Assembly (NCBI GenBank): GCA_963738665.1
Contig: CAVTXL010000010.1
Location: 248,001-312,000 of the forward strand
Direction of reading: 5' to 3'
DNA from: JABDGM01 sp963738665
Lineage (GTDB): Bacteria > Planctomycetota > Planctomycetia > Pirellulales > Lacipirellulaceae
DNA: 64,000 nucleotides
Shown: positions 1 to 8,003 of the stretch, piece after piece
How the letters are laid out: every line of letters begins with the position of its first letter
How positions within the stretch are numbered: the stretch's first letter is position 1
Made by a program: the position numbers and the translations under genes
Notes under the pieces: model-generated
What the model was told of the DNA's origin: nothing
Database searches by the model: none
Seen by the model: the letters and a program-made list of their open reading frames with translations, nothing else

Positions 1-1452
1 TTCGTCTCGCCGGTTGCGGGCAGCCAGTTCGTGCTGCTTGATTTCAACCTAAGCGTCTCCCGGTTTCGCGACGTTGCGTTTATTGAGTTGTTCGACGACC
101 GGCCCCTGACACGCGACAACTTCCTGCAATACGTCGAGACCGGCAAATACGATGGCATCCTGATGCACCGCCTCGCCCGCAACTTCGTGCTCCAAGGGGG
201 CGGTTACTTACCCAATTTGCAGAACGAGCCTGACCCCGTGGTCGTTTCGCTGGATCCGACGGCGAGAGTCGATCTCGACGGGAACCCGGCGACACCGAAC
301 CCAACCGTATTGAACGAATTTGGTAATTCACCGTTTCGCTCGAACGTCACAGGAACCCTCGCCATGGCAAAGTTGGGCGGCGATCCCAACAGCGCGACAT
401 CGGAGTTCTTCTTTAACTTGGCGAACAACGCCGGCACTTCCCCGAACGGGCTCGACTTTCAAAATGGCGGTTTTACCGTATTCGCTCAGGTGGTCGGCGA
501 CGGCATGAACTTGATCGGGGCCTACAACAACCTGTCGCTGGTGAATCTGAATCCCGACACGAATGACGACGGAATCCGGGACGGAGGGCCGTTCTACAAT
601 AGCTCCTCAGATGCCGTACCCGTTTCTCAGTCGGGCTCTTTACTGATTCTGCAAGACGCCCAGCGCGTGAATTACTGGGGCGCCGGATCCACGACCAACC
701 TACCCGCCGGCGGCCTGACGATTTCCAATCTCGACACCTTTATCGACACCGGCGCAGCCTTCACCGGCACCGGTGCCCTCACGATCGGGCCGGGCCGCAC
801 GCTGGGCGTTCGCGAAGGCATCACCTTCTCGCATACCGTGATTAACCAGGGGACACTCGCACCGGGGCTGCGGCTGGGGTCAATCACTGTGCAGAATCTT
901 CAACAGTCTTCCACAGGCATCCTCGAAATTCAATTAACAGGAACCGTGCCAGACACAGGGTATGACCGGGTCGCTGTCTCCGGATCGGCTCAACTGGGTG
1001 GCACGCTCGACGTCCTGCTCGGATCGAGCTTTTTACCCAATCCGGGCCATTCATTCACTGTGTTGACGGCGAATTCCATTAGCGGCAAATTCAGTCAGCT
1101 TAACCTGCCTCAGTTGCCGGCCGGCGGCGTCTGGGACGTCGATATTTCCACCACGGCCGTCACCCTCACCGTGGCCAACGCCGACTTCAATCACAACGGC
1201 ATCGTCGACGCTGCCGACTATACCGTTTGGCGTAATACCCGCGGCACGACGGTTACCGCCTATTCCGGCGCCGATGCCAACGGCGACACGGCGATCAACC
1301 AAGCCGATTACCAGATCTGGAAGGCCAATTACGGCAACAAAAACGGCGGCATTGCCGGCACTGGCGCCGGCCGCGGCGTTCCGGAGCCTGACACTTGGCT
1401 GCTGGCTGCCGGCGGGTCGTTTGCACTCGCCTTCCTGCGGCGCCGGCGGTAG
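1..1452 (+). CDS. Secreted cyclophilin-type peptidyl-prolyl isomerase with dockerin repeat and PEP-CTERM tail (5' partial)
   Basis: The frame is open from base 1, so the N-terminus, with any signal peptide, lies outside the window; the GTG at 31 is probably internal. The first third is a cyclophilin domain. It shows the YDG..MHR segment with the conserved catalytic Arg, then LQGGG, then GTLAMAK and NSATSEFFFNL. After a region like an autotransporter or beta-helix linker comes a dockerin-like pair, starting DFNHNGIVDAADY and DANGDTAINQADY (about residues 385-440). The end is VPEP, a hydrophobic helix and RRRR, a PEP-CTERM sorting signal. By family knowledge it speeds prolyl isomerisation of exported proteins; the tail implies exosortase processing at the cell envelope. 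Fold assignments are strong; the substrate is unknown. Confidence 0.9.
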   Translation, partial: FVSPVAGSQFVLLDFNLSVSRFRDVAFIELFDDRPLTRDNFLQYVETGKYDGILMHRLARNFVLQGGGYLPNLQNEPDPVVVSLDPTARVDLDGNPATPNPTVLNEFGNSPFRSNVTGTLAMAKLGGDPNSATSEFFFNLANNAGTSPNGLDFQNGGFTVFAQVVGDGMNLIGAYNNLSLVNLNPDTNDDGIRDGGPFYNSSSDAVPVSQSGSLLILQDAQRVNYWGAGSTTNLPAGGLTISNLDTFIDTGAAFTGTGALTIGPGRTLGVREGITFSHTVINQGTLAPGLRLGSITVQNLQQSSTGILEIQLTGTVPDTGYDRVAVSGSAQLGGTLDVLLGSSFLPNPGHSFTVLTANSISGKFSQLNLPQLPAGGVWDVDISTTAVTLTVANADFNHNGIVDAADYTVWRNTRGTTVTAYSGADANGDTAINQADYQIWKANYGNKNGGIAGTGAGRGVPEPDTWLLAAGGSFALAFLRRRR

Positions 1453-1618
1453 CACAGCGCCCCGCCACTTCTCATCGCGATCTTGCGAACCGGCTGAAAC
1501 TGTGTCACCATTTGCAGGGCAAAAAAGCCGCGGCACTACCTGCCGCCCGGCCGATGTTGCCCGCCGCGGCCGATAAACTGCGCATCGCGGCCGTTGCCCT
1601 AATAATGGGAACTATTCC

Positions 1619-2395
1619 ATGAGCATCATCCCCGAACGATTGGCGGCCGGGAAAATCGTCCGCACCATGCATTTCACGGCGGTGGCCAGCCCCAAGCTGG
1701 TCGAGATCGCCGGGCTGTCGGGCCGGCTCCACGGCATCTGGATCGACCAGGAACACGCCGGCTTCCATCAGAGCGATTTGGAGTTGATGCTGATCGCCTG
1801 CCGGGCATCGGGAATCGACGCCTTTGCCCGCGTCCCGTACAACGATTATTCCACGGTCATGCGGCCGATGGAGGCGGGCTGCTGCGGCGTGATGGTGGCC
1901 CAGGTTCGCACGCTCGACGAAGTGAAAACAGCCGCCGCCTGGGCCAAGTATCCACCCGAGGGCATCCGCGGCGTGCTGGGCGGCAACATCGAAGCTCGCT
2001 ACGGCACGACGGAACTCGCCACGCACATCGCGGCGGCCAATCGCGACCGCTGGCTGGCGATTCAAATTGAAACGGCCGAGGCGGCCGAAATCATCGACCA
2101 GATTGCCGCCGTGAAAGGCGTCGATCACCTGTTCGTCGGGCCGGCGGACCTCTCTGTCTCGCTCGGTGTGCCCGGCCAGTTTTTACACCCCAAGTGCGTC
2201 GCCGTGCTCGAACGTACCGGTACGGCAGCGAAAAAGCACGGCAAGACTTGGGGTACGCTTTCGCGCAACGTCGAGCACGCCCGCAAATGCCGCTCGCTCG
2301 GCTGCCAGCTCTTCAGCATCTACGGCGATCTGGATTGCTATACAACGGGCCTGCGGGCGATCAGCGATAAATTCAGCGACTTCGTGGGCGATTAG
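1619..2395 (+). CDS. HpcH/HpaI-family aldolase / citrate lyase-like protein
   Basis: A 258-residue TIM-barrel protein of the HpcH/HpaI aldolase family, class II pyruvate aldolases that use a divalent metal to cleave or make 2-keto-3-deoxy or 4-hydroxy-2-oxo acids. Visible family motifs are IDQEHAGF near residue 43, QIETAEA (metal-binding Glu) near 150 and VGPADLSVSLG (metal-binding Asp) near 175. The length fits the family. It starts at ATG 1619, 167 bases after the preceding gene, with no clear Shine-Dalgarno sequence. It stands alone, so no pathway can be read from the context. The actual substrate is not predictable; garL/hpaI-type symbols would be a guess. Confidence 0.9.
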   Translation: MSIIPERLAAGKIVRTMHFTAVASPKLVEIAGLSGRLHGIWIDQEHAGFHQSDLELMLIACRASGIDAFARVPYNDYSTVMRPMEAGCCGVMVAQVRTLDEVKTAAAWAKYPPEGIRGVLGGNIEARYGTTELATHIAAANRDRWLAIQIETAEAAEIIDQIAAVKGVDHLFVGPADLSVSLGVPGQFLHPKCVAVLERTGTAAKKHGKTWGTLSRNVEHARKCRSLGCQLFSIYGDLDCYTTGLRAISDKFSDFVGD

Positions 2396-2644
2396 AGGCT
2401 GGATGCGAAATGCTTAACCGGGCAGCGGCGAAAGAGCTTAGCCGTCGGCGCGAACCCACGAAATGATGAGAATTGATGAATTGTTAAGCCGCCCAGCAGC
2501 GACACAAAACCGATGTCGCCGCGGCGCAGCTTTTCCATGTAATATCGAGGCTAGAGACTGCCTTTACGCCCACGGCTAAGAGTTGACGCCGCTGTGCGGT
2601 TGATGCCCCCATCAAGAACTGAAAGTCAAAATCGGGAGAATGAC

Positions 2645-2815
2645 ATGTCCAAAAAGTCTCAATCCGAAAACATCGCAAAAGTAAAGACGGAACTAGCTGA
2701 TAAATACTTGCACCTGGCCGCAAATCGCAAGAGCAAGCCGGCACGGGCCACGCTGCTTCGCCACGCCGAGCGCTTCCGCCAGCAGTCGGCCGTCGCGGCG
2801 CGGAAGATGAAGTAG
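2645..2815 (+). CDS. Small basic hypothetical protein (56 aa)
   Basis: Short Lys/Arg-rich protein starting MSKKSQSENIAKVKTELADK. ATG 2645 is chosen over the upstream in-frame ATG at 2594 because GGGAG lies about 7 bases before it. The charged helical sequence (ADKYLHLAANRKSKP, then LLRHAERFRQQ) suggests a nucleic-acid- or ribosome-associated small protein, but no family is recognised. Codon use matches its neighbours. It is monocistronic. Function unknown. Confidence 0.6.
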   Translation: MSKKSQSENIAKVKTELADKYLHLAANRKSKPARATLLRHAERFRQQSAVAARKMK

Positions 2816-2890
2816 TCAGCGCCAGCGGTCTCTACGCACGTTCTGGAAGCGAGAAAAGGACGCGCGACCGGGGCAATAAGCATTTCCGCG

Positions 2891-3598
2891 CTACTTATGA
2901 TGCCGCTTGCAGATCAAGCGATCCGGCCGGCGGGAGGATTGGCCGCCTGAGGCCCGGTAGCCGTATTGAAGTGCGAACCACTCGGCGAACCGCTCGCGGT
3001 CGATGTAGCTAGTGTTTCGTTCGTCGACCAGGTGGCCCAGCTCGTGGATCAGGATGTTATTCAGATAGAAGTCGCGGGCGGCCTCTTCCGACCAGGTCAG
3101 CGTCCAAGTGTTCGGACCCCGCTCGTCCCACTGGCCTCCGTACATCTTGGCCTCATTCACCAGGCTCGGCCGGGGCGGACGATCAAAATGCTCGACGAGC
3201 GACTCCTCTAGCGGGTAGAGGTAGAGCGCATTGCCCCATTGCATGCCGTAGCAGGGGAACGATTGTTTCTTGCGGGTCATCCGGCTGAGCTGGACGACCT
3301 CCAACTGCTCGAGGAAGTGCTGTGGCACCTCGGCCAGCCGAGCACGAATTTCGGCTTCGCTGACGACGTGGCGAAAGCCGTCGCCGGATGACTGGGTGAC
3401 GACGCGGAATACGTCGCGGTCGGTGACTTCGTGCCAATCTTCGGGCGGGGCGAAGGGCAGCCGCACGCTCCGCTGGCCGCTGATCGAGCGGCGGGCCTGC
3501 TTCGGCTGCCGCTGCCACGTGCTGGCCGTTACGGACCGGTTGCGGCGGCGGGCCTGACGGGCCGTCGAACGGGTCGAATAGTCGCGGCGGAAGTTCAT
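2891..3598 (-). CDS. Putative zinc metallopeptidase-like protein with HELGH motif
   Basis: A 235-residue protein with a basic N-terminal 45 residues and a C-terminal metal-binding pattern: HELGHLVDERNTS near residue 193, followed by ERFAEWFALQYG. The two His and the Glu of HExxH plus a downstream Glu in RFAEWFA match a gluzincin-like arrangement. No signal peptide is evident; the first residues are Arg-rich (MNFRRDYSTRSTARQARRR). The middle region (MQWGNALYLYPLEESL, NTWTLTWSEEAARDFYLNN) matches nothing I can name. It could be a real protease or a domain that only keeps the fold. It is convergent with the small gene before it. Confidence 0.65.
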   Translation of the reverse strand: MNFRRDYSTRSTARQARRRNRSVTASTWQRQPKQARRSISGQRSVRLPFAPPEDWHEVTDRDVFRVVTQSSGDGFRHVVSEAEIRARLAEVPQHFLEQLEVVQLSRMTRKKQSFPCYGMQWGNALYLYPLEESLVEHFDRPPRPSLVNEAKMYGGQWDERGPNTWTLTWSEEAARDFYLNNILIHELGHLVDERNTSYIDRERFAEWFALQYGYRASGGQSSRRPDRLICKRHHK

Positions 3599-3924
3599 CG
3601 CAGCACTGTGGGCAAGTGGCCCGTCGATCGACTCCGACGGCGTCCGGCCGCCGGAATCTACGGTTTAAAATCGCGCGACCGATGCCACATGAGTGCATCA
3701 GAGCGCACGTCGTTGCGACCCGCCACTTCCGAATGGCAGGACGAGGTGGGGAAGAGAGCCGTCCGCTTCCCTGTTCCATCCTAGACAGCCCGAAACGGAC
3801 GGTTCAAGAAAATGTCTAAGTCGATATATTCAAACAACTTAGCAATGTTGACGAAACAGGACATTCGGCCCCATTCGGGAGTCGGAGCGGGCCCTCAGGG
3901 GAACTCCCATCGGGGCAACCTGGG
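3599..3924. other. Intergenic stretch, no gene seen
   Basis: This 326-base gap lies upstream of the minus-strand metallopeptidase-like gene and downstream of the minus-strand membrane protein. Short ORFs here have no supporting composition or start signals. I see no repeat, terminator or RNA gene. It probably holds the promoter of the gene ending at 2891. Confidence 0.5.
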
Positions 3925-4653
3925 CTATTTAGCGTCGTCGCTGGTGGCGCGTTCGATTGCCGCCATTCGCGTGCGTGTTTCGTCCTTCCGTTGTTCGCGG
4001 ACGGCTTCCCGCCAGCCGTGGCGAAAGATGGCGTAGAAGCTGCTGCCCAGAAACGCGATCCAGCCTCCCAGCACCGCCAGCGAAACCGCTCCCACCGTCA
4101 GACCGACAATCGAAGTGCGATAGCCGATCGACCAGGCCAACAGCGTTAAGCCGCCGACGCCCCCGATGGATACTCCAACCAAGACGTGCAGCGGAAGCCG
4201 TGCCAGTGGCGAGCTATCGAAACCGTGCCAGGACGAGCGGCTGACCGGCACCTGGGCCAATTGATGGCTGGAACCCTGCCTGACAATTGCCCGCAGGCGG
4301 GCTCTTGTTTCTTCGTTTGTTTGGGTGCCAGCCGCCTGCAGTTGCGTGCCGAGAGCGGTCGCCGTGACGTGTAGCATCACCACCAGCGTGACGACGAGTA
4401 GAGCTAGGCCGGCTACACCAGGCGCCGCAACTAGCTCGGCCAACAGAGCGGACACGATCGCCACGAGCGCCAACAAGTGCTTCAGGCGAAAGCGGAACAA
4501 CGGCAGCTCGGCGGCGGCACCACACGGCCCGCGTTGCTCTTCACACTGAGCTACTTTTTGGCCAGCCAGGGGAGATGTGGCCGCTGTCACGTCGGAGATA
4601 TGCGAAACAGGCGCCATAGCCTCGATTATCGGCAGTCGGTTAAACACCGGCAA
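3925..4653 (-). CDS. Hypothetical membrane protein with planctomycete-style LKHLL helix
   Basis: A 242-residue protein. After about 50 polar residues comes FRFRLKHLLALVAIVSALLA, the positively charged then hydrophobic segment often seen in planctomycete membrane proteins. A second long helix follows (GLALLVVTLVVMLHV). After a roughly 60-residue polar loop come two more helices (VGVSIGGVGGLTLLAW and GLTVGAVSLAVLGGWIAFL), so four helices and cytoplasmic-looking charged ends. No catalytic motif is visible. The start at 4653 has no clear Shine-Dalgarno sequence. Function unknown. Confidence 0.7.
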   Translation of the reverse strand: MPVFNRLPIIEAMAPVSHISDVTAATSPLAGQKVAQCEEQRGPCGAAAELPLFRFRLKHLLALVAIVSALLAELVAAPGVAGLALLVVTLVVMLHVTATALGTQLQAAGTQTNEETRARLRAIVRQGSSHQLAQVPVSRSSWHGFDSSPLARLPLHVLVGVSIGGVGGLTLLAWSIGYRTSIVGLTVGAVSLAVLGGWIAFLGSSFYAIFRHGWREAVREQRKDETRTRMAAIERATSDDAK

Positions 4654-4837
4654 GCGAACTGGAATGGGCCGGCTAGTCGTCGGGAGTGCTACTGGATGCC
4701 CACGGCGACATGCGCGATACTGGTGTTTGGGTGACGAAGTCGGAGCCGGAAACGAGGTACTGGGTCCTGCGTTTTGGGCATTCTAGTCTGCTTACCGTCA
4801 ATTCTTCTGCCAGTGATTCGTAAGTAGTGCACATTCT

Positions 4838-6277
4838 ATGCCTTGGATCGCCGAACGTGCGTCAGAACTTGACTGGGCCCGCCTCGACGTGCTGATGCGC
4901 CAAGCCGTCGCCGAAGCGCGGCGGCGAATATGCGCGAAGCCCCGCCGGGTGCTGCTGTTGCCGCCCGATGTTACCCGCATGCACTCGGGCTCGGGGCGCC
5001 TGACGGAAATCGTATACCGCCTGCTTGCCGACGAGGCCGACGTCCACGTCATTCCGACGCTCGGGCAGCATGTGCCGCACACATCGGAAGTCAATCGGCG
5101 GATGTTTGGCTCGATTCCAAACGACCGCATCCACGCCCACGATTGGGCGGCCGGCTGCGTCGAAGTTGGCGAGATCCCTGCCGAGGTCGTCAACAAATCA
5201 ACGGGCGGGATCGCCGATTGGCCGATCCCCGTTTTTCTCAACCGCATGCTGGTGGACGAACCGTGGGATCTGGTCATCAACGTTGGCCACGTTGTGCCCC
5301 ACGAGGTGCTCGGTTTTGCGAATCACAACAAGAATTACTTCATCGGACTGGGCGGCAAGCCAACAATCTGCGCCGCGCACATGGCGGCGGCCTGCTACGG
5401 CATTGAAAACAACCTAGGCCGCTTGATCACGCCGCTCCGCGCATGTTTCAACTGGGCTGAGGATAAATATCTTGGCCGGCTGCCGGATTTGTACATTCAA
5501 GTGGTGCTGTCCGTCGCGACGAGCGGCTCGCCTGCCAAAAGCCGGGATCGGAGTGAGTCGGCAGGCGGGCAGCCGGCCGCCACGTTGCGGCATTCAGGTC
5601 TGTATGTGGGCGACGACCTCGAAACCTACCTGGCCGCCGCCCGGCAATCGCGGGAGGAAAACATTACGCTGTTTGACGAGCCGGTGAAGAAGATCGTCTG
5701 TGTGATGCAGGGCGACGAATTTCACAGCACGTGGGTCGCCAACAAAGCCGTATATCGAACCCGCATGGCACTCGCCGACGGCGGCGAACTGGTGATCATT
5801 GCGCCAGGCTTGGTCCGCTTCGGCGAGCAGCCGGCGGTCAACGCGCTGATTCGTAAACATGGTTACTGTGGCACACCGCGAATAATGGAGGCATATAAGC
5901 GGGACAGTGGAGTCGTGGAGCAGGGGAGTGGTGGAGGCAGAGTAGAAGATAATCGCGCGAATGCTTTGCGACTCCACTCGTCCGCTCCTCCACTACTCCC
6001 CTCTCTTCACGATCTCGCCCATGCGGCCGCTCATCTGATCCACGGCTCAAGCGAAGGCCGTTTCCGCATCACTTATGCCCCGGGGCACCTGTCGCCGGCC
6101 GACATCGAGGCCGTCCGCTATGAGTTTCTCGACATCCAATCGGCCCTTACCCGCTACCGGCCGGAAAATTGCCAGCCCGGCTGGAACTCCACGGCGGACG
6201 GTGAACAGTTCTATTTCATTCCGACGCCGTCCGCCGGACTGTGGGCTTCCCGCGAGCGGATGGACGACCGCAAATAG
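4838..6277 (+). CDS. LarA/DUF2088 family protein (lactate racemase-like) with two in-frame palindromic insertions
   Basis: A 479-residue protein related to LarA, the nickel-pincer lactate racemase and its sugar-acid relatives. Visible motifs are PPDVTRMHSG near residue 42 (family DxTR), GQHVPHTSEVN near 75, and GHVVPHEVLGFANHNKNYF near 150. It is longer than the usual 420 or so residues because of two extra segments. SGSPAKSRDRSESAGGQPAA sits near residue 230. A Ser/Gly/Leu-rich stretch near 355-390 precedes the normal DLAHAAAHLIHG. Both extra segments coincide with inverted repeats in the DNA (5525-5574 and 5906-6005). No larB, larC or larE neighbour is present, so racemase activity and cofactor supply are unproven. 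Confidence 0.85.
   Translation: MPWIAERASELDWARLDVLMRQAVAEARRRICAKPRRVLLLPPDVTRMHSGSGRLTEIVYRLLADEADVHVIPTLGQHVPHTSEVNRRMFGSIPNDRIHAHDWAAGCVEVGEIPAEVVNKSTGGIADWPIPVFLNRMLVDEPWDLVINVGHVVPHEVLGFANHNKNYFIGLGGKPTICAAHMAAACYGIENNLGRLITPLRACFNWAEDKYLGRLPDLYIQVVLSVATSGSPAKSRDRSESAGGQPAATLRHSGLYVGDDLETYLAAARQSREENITLFDEPVKKIVCVMQGDEFHSTWVANKAVYRTRMALADGGELVIIAPGLVRFGEQPAVNALIRKHGYCGTPRIMEAYKRDSGVVEQGSGGGRVEDNRANALRLHSSAPPLLPSLHDLAHAAAHLIHGSSEGRFRITYAPGHLSPADIEAVRYEFLDIQSALTRYRPENCQPGWNSTADGEQFYFIPTPSAGLWASRERMDDRK
5525..5574. repeat. Palindromic insert 1 inside the larA-like gene
   Basis: An inverted repeat lies inside the coding sequence. The left arm 5525-5536 (ggctcgcctgcc) pairs with the right arm 5560-5574 (ggcaggcgggcagcc), with a 3-base bulge and a 23-base loop. 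It keeps the reading frame and adds a polar segment absent from the normal family pattern. Confidence 0.7.
5906..6005. repeat. Palindromic insert 2 inside the larA-like gene
   Basis: About 100 bases of GTGGAG-type repeats (5906-5936) are followed by their inverted counterpart (5969-6005), in frame. The core arm caggggagtggtggag pairs with ctccactactcccct. Related GTGGAG sequence occurs at 37714-37736, at the end of the protein kinase gene, which suggests a dispersed family. Confidence 0.7.
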
Positions 6278-6484
6278 CCGAGCGGCCGCGATTTCGGGCG
6301 TCTCTCGTCCGACACAGTGCGGCGTCCTTGGTCCTCTCAGCGCATTCCGATTAGTCTAGTCGTAGCGGTGATAGCGCCACCGGCGGCAAGCGGCTTTAGT
6401 CGTAATGCGGTACGCGTTCAGGCCAACTCATTCGCAACCTAGGCTTAACTACTGGGGCTGCCCGCGTGCGTGGCTCGGCGCATA

Positions 6485-6500
6485 GGGGTTAAATTACCCC
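6485..6500. promoter_or_regulatory. Perfect short palindrome upstream of the signalling operon
   Basis: GGGGTTAAATTACCCC reads as two 5-base arms around TAAATT, 49 bases before the AAA+ ATPase start. It is AT-centred in GC-rich surroundings, so it may be an operator or lie in the promoter. No factor can be named. Confidence 0.35.
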
Positions 6501-6548
6501 ATCGGCCGGGCCGGAACGCACCAACGATTTCTGTTCTGCGCTAATCCT

Positions 6549-8003
6549 ATGTCCACCGATCTGGCCGCCGAACGCGATTCGGGCCTGCTGGCCTCGTTGC
6601 TGACGGACGACGTTTTTCACCCGGTCGAACCGCAGTCGCTCGACGAGGCAGGCGTGAGCCCCGTACTGATCGAGACGCTCGTCTGCAAATACTTGTTGCA
6701 GGTCGGCTCAACGAGCGGCCGCGACATCGCCCAACGACTTTGTTTACCGTTCGGAATCTTGGAAGACCTGCTCTTGGCGTTGCGTGCCCGGCAGGTGTTG
6801 GTGCACCAGGGCCAGGCGCAACTGAATGACTACAACTACGCGCTGACAGAGCAGGGCATGTCGCGGGCACGGTCGGCGATGCAAGCCTGCGCCTACGTGG
6901 GGCCTGTGCCCGTCCCGCTGGAAGAGTATGTAATGAGCGTCGAGGCCCAAACCATTCGGGCCGAGGCGGCCCGCCGCGAGCAATTGCTGCAGGCGTTCGC
7001 CGGCATCAGCGTGCCGCCCGAGCTGTTCGATCTGTTGGGTCCGGCCGTCAATTCCGGCGCCGGCCTGTTTTTATATGGCGCCCCGGGCAACGGCAAGACG
7101 ACCATCGCCAAGCGAATCACCCGTTGCTTCGGCCAGCATATCTGGATTCCCCGGGCTTTAATCGAGGACGGCCAATTCATCAAGCTTTACGATGCGGCCT
7201 GTCACGAAGCGGTCGAGGGCGCCGCCACCAGCATCTTGAAGACCGCGAGCGCCGACCCGCGGTGGATCAAAATTCGCCGGCCCACCGTGGTCGTGGGCGG
7301 CGAGCTGACGATGGACAACCTCGAAATTCGGCACGATCCGAACTCCAACGTCAGCGAGGCCTCGATCCAGCTCAAAAGCAATTGCGGCTGCTTGTTGATC
7401 GACGACTTCGGCCGCCAGCGGATCGACCCGGCCGACCTACTCAATCGCTGGATTGTGCCGCTCGAGAATCGCCACGATTTCCTGACGCTGGCCACGGGCA
7501 AAAAAATCCAAGTGCCGTTCGAGCAGTTGATCATCTTTTCGACGAACCTCGAACCGATGGACCTGGCCGACGAGGCTTTCCTGCGGCGGATTCCGTACAA
7601 AATCGAGATCAAGGACCCCGCGCCGGCCGAATTCGGCCAATTGTTCGAAGCGTCCTGCAAGTCGTTCGGCTGCCAGTTCTTTCCCGAGGCCGTGCATTAC
7701 TTGATCCATACTCACTATGCGCCCTGCGGGAGATCGTTGCGCCGCTGCCACGCCCGTGACATTCTCTCGCAAATCAAAAACTATTGCGTTTACTACGGCC
7801 GGCCGATGGAACTGCGGCCCGATTACCTGGATCGCGTCGTAAAAAGCTATTTCACCGCGATCGGCGGAGTCGCAACGGCCAGCGCCAGCCGGCAAGCACT
7901 ACCCGCCGATGCGCCCGCGCGGCAGAGTTCCCTGCGTCAATCATCTCTGCGGCGAAGCGTCATCGGCAGCCCACCCGTTCAAGTTGCGGAACCCCAGCCG
8001 TGA
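6549..8003 (+). CDS. AAA+ family ATPase, first gene of kinase/tubulin/FHA-EAL locus
   Basis: A 484-residue protein. The N-terminal 110 residues look like a winged-helix region (TLVCKYLLQVGSTSGRDIAQ, then an ALTEQGMSRA segment). The ATPase core follows: Walker A GAPGNGKTT near residue 177, Walker B-like CLLIDDFG near 282, a sensor-1-like FSTNLEP near 337 and an arginine-rich FLRRIPYK. The C-terminal helical part resembles the AAA lid. It is cytosolic, with no membrane segment. It starts at ATG 6549 with no clear Shine-Dalgarno sequence. Its TGA stop overlaps the GTG start of the kinase-tubulin gene (GTGA), so translation of the two is coupled. It may remodel or switch a partner in the locus; that role is inferred. 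Confidence 0.85.
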   Translation: MSTDLAAERDSGLLASLLTDDVFHPVEPQSLDEAGVSPVLIETLVCKYLLQVGSTSGRDIAQRLCLPFGILEDLLLALRARQVLVHQGQAQLNDYNYALTEQGMSRARSAMQACAYVGPVPVPLEEYVMSVEAQTIRAEAARREQLLQAFAGISVPPELFDLLGPAVNSGAGLFLYGAPGNGKTTIAKRITRCFGQHIWIPRALIEDGQFIKLYDAACHEAVEGAATSILKTASADPRWIKIRRPTVVVGGELTMDNLEIRHDPNSNVSEASIQLKSNCGCLLIDDFGRQRIDPADLLNRWIVPLENRHDFLTLATGKKIQVPFEQLIIFSTNLEPMDLADEAFLRRIPYKIEIKDPAPAEFGQLFEASCKSFGCQFFPEAVHYLIHTHYAPCGRSLRRCHARDILSQIKNYCVYYGRPMELRPDYLDRVVKSYFTAIGGVATASASRQALPADAPARQSSLRQSSLRRSVIGSPPVQVAEPQP

